Shown in pieces: positions 58,654 through 64,000 of a stretch of DNA of 64,000 nucleotides; within the stretch, counting starts at the first letter, position 1, and every line of letters begins with the position of its first letter. The stretch comes from Photobacterium leiognathi. GTDB lineage: Bacteria > Pseudomonadota > Gammaproteobacteria > Enterobacterales > Vibrionaceae. The position numbers and the translations under genes were made by a program. The notes beneath the pieces are model-generated. The model ran no database searches, was not told the origin of the DNA, and saw nothing but the letters and a program-made list of their open reading frames with translations. Location of the stretch: NCBI RefSeq assembly GCF_030685535.1, contig NZ_CP131601.1, forward strand, positions 2,604,001 through 2,668,000, in the 5' to 3' direction.

Positions 58654-59109
58654 TTAACCAAATGGCATGAACATGTACGCCATGATCAAGGCATCTTCAC
58701 GACCTGTTGCTGTTGGGTAGTAATCCACACGACGGTTAGTTTCATTAAATCCTGTCGCTTCATAAAGCTTATAGGCACCAGTGTTACTTTCGCGCACTTC
58801 TAACCAAATTTCTTCTGCTTGTTTCGCTTCTAGCGCATCAATAAAACCATTTAATAAGATTTTACCGTAGCCCTTGCGTTGGTGTGCAGGATCAATGGCA
58901 ATATTAAGTAACGTACCTTCACCTGCCACCAGCTGCCCATAACAGTAGCCAACAACTTGATCATCAGCGATTAAAACGTAGTTTGCCGCAATACGATTGG
59001 GCTCTTTACGGATCATTGATTCAGCCCAAGGAAAAGCATGAGCTGCTTGCTCAATGCGCCATACCTCATCACAATGCTGTGCTTCTAGGGGAATAATTTT
59101 ATGCGTCAT
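58654..59109 (-). CDS. rimI: Ribosomal protein S18-alanine N-acetyltransferase RimI
   Basis: Acetylates the N-terminus of S18. 151 aa from the ATG at 59107-59109; the longer frame to 59154 overlaps holD and lacks similarity. GNAT acetyl-CoA motif with LLNIAIDPAHQRKGYGKILLNGFI, plus IWLEVRESNTGAYKLYEATGFNETNRRVDYYP, which is characteristic of RimI. The start overlaps the holD stop by 11 bp. Confidence 0.94.
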   Translation of the reverse strand: MTHKIIPLEAQHCDEVWRIEQAAHAFPWAESMIRKEPNRIAANYVLIADDQVVGYCYGQLVAGEGTLLNIAIDPAHQRKGYGKILLNGFIDALEAKQAEEIWLEVRESNTGAYKLYEATGFNETNRRVDYYPTATGREDALIMAYMFMPFG

Positions 59110-59500
59110 AACTACAGATCTGTTGCCATAATGTTTTCTTCGCAGAAGGATCATTATGCATTAACGGTAAAGATACGGAATTAAGTACCTGACATCCGGT
59201 TGGATGAGCGCCTTGGCAACCAGCAAACCAACACCACGTTAAATGGTGTTCACCCACTTGCTCTAAGGCTTCAAGCGGCAGAGATAACGCCTGTTCAGGT
59301 TGTAATTTCATACTACTGAGAATACGCCCAAACAACCATGCATCATGCTCATTGAGTTCATCATTGGTAACTAACAGTAGTTTGCAACTTTCAGGGAGAT
59401 CAATCACGGGAATGACTTGATCAGGAAAGATTTCAGGCTTTCTCACCTGCCAATAGGTTAACCCCATTTCTTGGAGCACCTGAATATCACGCTGTTTCAT
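59099..59500 (-). CDS. holD: DNA polymerase III psi subunit
   Basis: Bridges the clamp loader to SSB through chi. 133 aa from the ATG at 59498-59500 (MKQRDIQVLQEMGLTYWQVRKPEIF); ten more residues are possible upstream. Sequence is divergent as usual for psi, but LPESCKLLLVTND and the ending KKTLWQQICSYDA align with the E. coli tail ALWQQICTYE. Position before rimI is conserved. Confidence 0.88.
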   Translation of the reverse strand: MKQRDIQVLQEMGLTYWQVRKPEIFPDQVIPVIDLPESCKLLLVTNDELNEHDAWLFGRILSSMKLQPEQALSLPLEALEQVGEHHLTWCWFAGCQGAHPTGCQVLNSVSLPLMHNDPSAKKTLWQQICSYDA

Positions 59501-59614
59501 TCCGTACCTGCTATCTAACTTCCACAACACTATTAGCTATGCTATGGCAATTCATGGCGCTGATCCTACCAAATTACGCTTCAATTGTACTTATAAACCC
59601 AATGAAATAATGGA

Positions 59615-59642
59615 TAAAAAAATACCGACAATAACGTCGGCA
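59615..59642 (-). terminator. Terminator after gldA
   Basis: Minus strand GCCGAC-GTTATT-GTCGGTATTTTTTT, 22 bp after the restored gldA stop codon. Confidence 0.75.
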
Positions 59643-59664
59643 CTTTCCTTACATCAGCATTAAA

Positions 59665-60763
59665 TTAATCGTGATAGCGCTGCGCCAGCTTATTTGCTTC
59701 AATGATCGCTTGGTACACCTGATTAGCACTGACTTTCACCAAGCATGTTGCCCATTGAGTTTGCTGGAGAGCAGGCTATATCAACCACTTCTCGCCAGTC
59801 AGATTCCACAAACTCATCAATACCGAAATCAGCTAATGTTAGTAGCAGCCCTGCTGTTTTGATCACGTAAATCACATTCTCAATTTCTTCAATATCGGCT
59901 TTCTCTAACACCAATTGTACTAGCAGACCAAATGCGACTTTCTCGCCGTGTTGAATGTGATTAAATTTCTCGAGCGATGACATACCATTACAGATAGCAT
60001 GTGCACACGCGATACCGCCAGACTCAGCAGCGACACCACTTAAGTACACAATGGCTTCCACCATCTCTTCTAAAGCAGGAGTCACTTCCTGACGACGTAC
60101 CGCTTCCATTGCCATTTCAACATTATCGACAATTAACTCGTAGCACATCAACGCCATACCAAGCCCAGTGCGTGACACACGGGTTTTCACCAAATTTAAA
60201 CTGGCCGCATAACAACAAGCCCGAGTTTCAAAAAAGGTCGCTAACGCATCACCAATACCCGCAGCAAAATATTTTTCCGGCGCTTGAGCAATAAGGCGTG
60301 TATCTGCCAACACCACATCGGGGTTTTGTGGTAAAACTAGGTAACGATCGAATTCGCCATTCTCGTTATAAATAACAGAGACAGCAGTACAAGGTGCATC
60401 ACTTGATGCAATGGTTGGGAAGATCACCACTGAAGCATGGCTATAATGAGCAACAGCTTTCGCTACATCTAAGGTTTTACCACCACCGATACCGACAACA
60501 ATATTAGCACCTTGTGTTTCCACTACCAGACGTAAGCGCTCAATTTCATTGTCTGTACATTCACCCTGAAATTTTTCAGCACATGCTGTGATCCCTGCTT
60601 GCTCTAAACACGGCATCGCCTGTTGTTGAACACGTTCGAGAATGAACTCATCACAAATAAGCAATGCATTATTGCCAAAGTCTTTAATAAAGCTATCAAG
60701 TTGTGCCAATAAGTCTTGACCAATAATGAATTTTTTTGGAGATGTAATGCTACGCGGGATCAT
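59665..60763 (-). pseudogene. gldA: Glycerol dehydrogenase GldA, frameshifted near its C-terminus
   Basis: Zn-dependent NAD glycerol dehydrogenase (iron-containing ADH fold). The continuous frame 59723-60763 gives 346 aa with VVGIGGGKTLDVAKAVA, PTIASSDAPCTAVSVIY, the metal Asp in GIGDALATFFETRACC, His in AHAICNG and QHGEKVAFGLLVQL. It then ends in an abnormal NMLGESQC-stop. In the next frame the missing tail appears: VKVSANQVYQAIIEANKLAQRYHD-stop at 59665. So one base too many (or two missing) lies near 59741. All active-site residues precede the break, so the product might still fold; sequencing error is possible. Confidence 0.85.
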
Positions 60764-60886
60764 CGTCGATAGTCCTAATCATTATATTTATACGACAATT
60801 AAGTTAGCACGGCGAAGAAGCAAGACATAATAAGAAATTAGATATCTTACATCCCAATAGTAAAATGAATGAATAAATGAAAAATA

Positions 60887-60917
60887 AAAAAGCACAGCAT
60901 TAACAGCTGTGCTTTTA
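60887..60917. terminator. Terminator after yhbS
   Basis: AAAAGCACAGC-ATTAACA-GCTGTGCTTTT, perfect 11-bp stem between yhbS and the gldA upstream region. Confidence 0.85.
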
Positions 60918-60949
60918 AAAATAACGAATAACAACATCACTATATGTGA

Positions 60950-61453
60950 TTAAAGCGCATCAAACTCTGGGCTGTACTTCACCATACCTTGGTGCTGAGC
61001 AACGGTACCTGAAAAAACATCACATACCATGAATGCTTCTTCCGTATTCGGCCATGGACAAGTCAATTGGTGATCCAATGCTTTTTCAAAGCCCGCTTTT
61101 GAGTAATAAGCAGGCTCACCTAATACTACGATCGCAGGGTAGCCAAAATCACCCAATACGCTTTTCGCTTCTTCAATCAGTGCAAGACCAATACCTTGAC
61201 CTTGATAGTCTTCACGCACAGCTAAAGGCGCTAAGCCTTGCCAATTATGATCTTCACCATCAATGGTCACTGGGCTAAAAAAGGCATTACCTACCACTTC
61301 ACCCTCGTCATTGCATGCCACCAGCGATAAGGTTCGACAACCATTTTCGCGTAATGTCATCACAAGGTTCGCTTCCGCTTCCGACGGAAAAACAGCTTTG
61401 AGTAGGGTATCTATTGGTAAGATATCAGCAGGAGCTTCAGATCTAATGAGCAT
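60950..61453 (-). CDS. yhbS: GNAT-family acetyltransferase YhbS
   Basis: 167 aa, same length as E. coli YhbS. Conserved: IRSEAPADILPIDTLLKAVFPSEAEANLV, LAPLAVREDYQGQGIGLALIEEAKS (acetyl-CoA loop), VVLGEPAYYSKAGFEKA. Substrate unknown. Its start overlaps the end of ubiT by 11 bp; yhbT-yhbS are adjacent in E. coli too. Confidence 0.92.
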   Translation of the reverse strand: MLIRSEAPADILPIDTLLKAVFPSEAEANLVMTLRENGCRTLSLVACNDEGEVVGNAFFSPVTIDGEDHNWQGLAPLAVREDYQGQGIGLALIEEAKSVLGDFGYPAIVVLGEPAYYSKAGFEKALDHQLTCPWPNTEEAFMVCDVFSGTVAQHQGMVKYSPEFDAL

Positions 61454-61964
61454 TTAAGGCCTCTTGGGCAGCACTGCGCTCATGCATACCTTGATGAATG
61501 AACTCAGCTGATTGCTGCAATATAAACTTCACAGGAGCAGGTAGAGAATCAAGATCGATACTATCCATCAAGTTTTTCACTTCTAGACCTAACTCAGTAT
61601 CCCCTTCGATACGAAGACGACGTTGGAAGAACAGTGTATCAGGATCTTCTTTACGTGCAGCAATAAGTACTAAATCATTACACTCACCGCTGAAACTGAC
61701 ATCTTCTTGTTCGCAGTGCTCTGCAACCACTAGCTTTTCATCTTCATAACTAATGAACCATTGCAGACCTAAATCACGTACTTCCACTTTTAGCCAACGA
61801 TCTTCTAAGAACTCAAAATCGCCGTCCTCTAGCGCTTCTTTGAAAACCATAGCTAAGCCTTCTAACATCACTTTCTTTTGTACAGAGAAAGGCGTTAATT
61901 TCGCAGGTACGCGTAGTAATGAAGGAGCATGTTGAACTATTTGTTTTCGAAGTTGAGCAATCAC
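61443..61964 (-). CDS. ubiT: SCP2-domain lipid-binding protein UbiT (YhbT)
   Basis: 173-aa SCP2/sterol-carrier fold protein. E. coli UbiT is needed for oxygen-independent ubiquinone synthesis with UbiU/UbiV, which are not in this window. Visible: LRKQIVQHAPSLLRVPAKLTPFSVQKKVMLEGLAMVFKEALEDGDFEFLEDRWLKVEVRDLGLQWFISY and FFQRRLRIEGDTELGLEVKNLMDSID, typical of the family. Confidence 0.92.
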   Translation of the reverse strand: MIAQLRKQIVQHAPSLLRVPAKLTPFSVQKKVMLEGLAMVFKEALEDGDFEFLEDRWLKVEVRDLGLQWFISYEDEKLVVAEHCEQEDVSFSGECNDLVLIAARKEDPDTLFFQRRLRIEGDTELGLEVKNLMDSIDLDSLPAPVKFILQQSAEFIHQGMHERSAAQEALNAH

Positions 61965-62195
61965 TATGATTTATTCCTGTTTAAAATCGCACTTAGATCC
62001 CGATTGTATGGCAAGATAGCAGTTTCGTTTTATGCCTTGAGTCAAAAAAAACGCTTCTGTTTTGGCAAAGTTAATAATAATTTTCGCCACGAGCTGTATA
62101 TTAAGACTAGAGTACATTCATAACATTTATATATACGCTACTTGGTACATACGTAGCGCATTAAATATAACACCGACATGGAGAATGGTGACTAA

Positions 62196-64000
62196 ATGCC
62201 AACAGAGCAACTAGACTATTGGTTTCCTTTGCTGACTGATAATAGCCCCTTCTTTTTTGCCATCCTTGATCGCCAACATAACTATCACGCGGTAAATAAT
62301 CGCTTTTGTGAAATCAGTGGGCTTGAACGTGAAGCGCTGCTCGGTAATAACGATACTAATGTATTAGGCGATCATTACTACCAATCTCTTAAACCCTATT
62401 ACGAGCGAGCATTTCGTGGTGAAAGTGTTGAAGCAGAGGTCGTACTCAATGACAGTCGCCACGAATCAAGCTTGCACTTTAGCCTTGCCCCTCTTTGCGA
62501 TCTTGAAGGCAATATTCAACATATTATTCTGCACTCAATTGATACCTCTGAGCGCCAAATTCTTATTCATTCGCTGGAAGAAACTGAGCATCAACTCAAT
62601 CAGTTAAATAACCTGATCACTGAGGGGATCTGCTTAATTGAAAATAATGTGGTGATCAACGCCAATGATCAGGCAGCGATTCAACTTGGCTTTCCTACAA
62701 AAAAAGAATTACTAGGACGCTCACTGGATCAATTACTGCTAGATAGCAACAATCAACCTTGTACGGGTGAAAGACTAAAAAGTGACGACAGTAAGTCACC
62801 CGCTTGCTACACCCCAATTAATAAAAATGAACAAACAAAACCAGTAAAGCTCAGCATATCCCCAGTGAAACAAATGGGCTCTGAAGCGCTATTGGTAAAA
62901 ATTGAAACCACGCAAGAGGTCAAACGCCAGCAAGGGCACATTGAACAACTGGTACAAATGGACCCACTTACAGGCTTGCTCAATCGCCATGGTTTTACGC
63001 GCCAACTTGAGCAGTTAATGAAAGCTGAAGTGCCGGTGGTGATGTTGTATATCGACATTGATAATTTCAAGAATATCAATGATTCGTTAGGTCATCATAT
63101 TGGCGATAAAGTACTGCAAGAAATCGCCCAACGTCTGCGTCGTTTATTACCCGAAACCGCGATCATCGGTTATTTAAGCGGTGATGAATTTGCCATATTA
63201 CTGCCAAACCCAGAGCATGAACGTACAGGCGAAATTATCTCAGAGCAAATCATTGCACTAGTTAATCAACCATTTGAACTACGTCATTTTAGAAAACACT
63301 TAGCTTGTTCAATTGGTATGGTGACATCACCGGGACACGGTAGCGATGCCCGAATGATGCTACAAAATGCCGATACTGCCATGTATGAAGCCAAGCACCG
63401 TGGTCGTAACCTGTTAGTTGAATTTAATGATTCTATGAGTAAAGAAGCTCGTATGCGCTTGTGGCTTGAAATTGAGCTGCAAAAAGCGCTGCAAAATAAC
63501 GGCTTAGAAGTATGGTATCAACCCAAAGTGAATGCCCGTGATTTTGCCATTGATGGCGCAGAAGCACTCGTGCGTTGGAAACACCCTGTTGAAGGCTATA
63601 TTAGCCCAGCTCAGTTTATTCCAGTCGCGGAAAGCTCTGGCTTAATTGAACAGCTCGGTTGCGTTGTGATGCGTGAAGTCTTTACTACCGTTAGCCAATG
63701 GAAAAAACGTAAACTGCTGACAGGACGTGTTGCGATTAACTTATCACCACAGCAATTTGGTAATTCGGGCTTAATTAGTTTTGTTGATAAGCTACGTCTA
63801 TCCACCGATATTAACCCTGCTGACATTACGTTTGAGCTAACCGAGAGTGCAGTAATGAGTGACGGCGAGCATACCGTTCAGATGCTAAATTCGATCAAGC
63901 AACTGGGCTTTGCCCTTTCTATTGATGATTTTGGTACTGGTTATTCATCGCTATCGTATCTCGCTCGTTTCCCGCTTGATGAACTAAAAGTGGATCGTGC
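62196..64000 (+). CDS. PAS-GGDEF-EAL c-di-GMP protein (RocS-like), right end clipped
   Basis: Open from the ATG at 62196 to the window edge, 601 codons so far. PAS-type sensor at about 10-125 (FFFAILDRQHNYHAVNNRFCEISGLEREALLG), a second PAS-like part (about 145-250), a GGDEF domain with DPLTGLLNRHGF, DIDNFKNINDSLGHHIGDKVL and the signature SGDEF (residues 328-332, first Gly replaced by Ser), then an EAL domain with EALVRWKHP at about 456, NLSPQQF, ELTES and IDDFGTGYSSL. The EAL motifs seen are intact, so phosphodiesterase activity is likely; cyclase activity is uncertain. A GGDEF/EAL gene (rocS) sits near ubiT/yhbS homologues in Vibrio as far as I recall. Confidence 0.9.
   Translation, partial: MPTEQLDYWFPLLTDNSPFFFAILDRQHNYHAVNNRFCEISGLEREALLGNNDTNVLGDHYYQSLKPYYERAFRGESVEAEVVLNDSRHESSLHFSLAPLCDLEGNIQHIILHSIDTSERQILIHSLEETEHQLNQLNNLITEGICLIENNVVINANDQAAIQLGFPTKKELLGRSLDQLLLDSNNQPCTGERLKSDDSKSPACYTPINKNEQTKPVKLSISPVKQMGSEALLVKIETTQEVKRQQGHIEQLVQMDPLTGLLNRHGFTRQLEQLMKAEVPVVMLYIDIDNFKNINDSLGHHIGDKVLQEIAQRLRRLLPETAIIGYLSGDEFAILLPNPEHERTGEIISEQIIALVNQPFELRHFRKHLACSIGMVTSPGHGSDARMMLQNADTAMYEAKHRGRNLLVEFNDSMSKEARMRLWLEIELQKALQNNGLEVWYQPKVNARDFAIDGAEALVRWKHPVEGYISPAQFIPVAESSGLIEQLGCVVMREVFTTVSQWKKRKLLTGRVAINLSPQQFGNSGLISFVDKLRLSTDINPADITFELTESAVMSDGEHTVQMLNSIKQLGFALSIDDFGTGYSSLSYLARFPLDELKVDR

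Overview
The window is a piece of a gammaproteobacterial chromosome, most likely Vibrionaceae and probably Photobacterium. Evidence: a tmRNA with tag ANDENYALAA; the grpE-nadK-recN-bamE-rnfH-ratA-smpB-ssrA block; the radA / PilZ protein / serB order known from Vibrio; and a secreted Cu,Zn-SOD close to the Photobacterium leiognathi enzyme. The genus is an inference; no 16S or species marker is present.

Layout. (1) 1-9400: conserved core with dnaJ (clipped at the left edge), dnaK and grpE, each of the last two with a sigma-32-like promoter, then nadK, recN with two LexA boxes, bamE, rnfH/ratA, smpB and ssrA. (2) 9392-34295: a strikingly AT-rich island of about 24.9 kb inserted at the 3' end of ssrA and bounded by a 46-bp exact direct repeat. 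Its backbone resembles P4/CP4-57-type elements: two tandem tyrosine integrases, a YfjI-like DUF3987 ATPase, a candidate HUH nickase and AlpA. Its cargo looks host-directed: a TagA/StcE-like M66 lipoprotein metalloprotease, an AraC-type regulator broken in a poly-A run, a chaperone-usher pilus operon (major pilin, usher, chaperone, a minor pilin broken in a poly-T run, tip adhesin, small membrane protein), a periplasmic Cu,Zn superoxide dismutase, an alpha/beta hydrolase and a mini-pilin-like secreted protein. It also holds a decayed IS30, an intact IS110/IS1111-type element and a non-coding array with an exact 140-bp period next to the right att site. (3) 34296-64000: core again, largely collinear with the E. 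coli 99-minute region: XRE regulator, yjjX, trpR, slt, ettA, an M23 peptidase, a second near-identical IS110 copy, radA, a PilZ protein, serB, ytjB, deoD-deoB-deoA-deoC, nupC, yjjV, prfC, rimI-holD, a frameshifted gldA, yhbS-ubiT, and a GGDEF/EAL protein running off the right edge.

How parts work together. dnaK, dnaJ and grpE form the Hsp70 machine. smpB and ssrA form trans-translation. deoDBAC plus nupC import and break down nucleosides, with a CRP site and LacI-family-like operators upstream of nupC. On the island, a mucinase-like TagA protein, an AraC regulator and a pilus inserted at ssrA recall Vibrio cholerae VPI-1 in architecture, but with a chaperone-usher pilus in place of the type IV TCP. 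Three island genes (AraC regulator, minor pilin, a small gene near alpA) are each one base out of frame at a 7-8 nt homopolymer. This is either contingency-type on/off switching, decay, or sequencing error; the sequence alone cannot decide.
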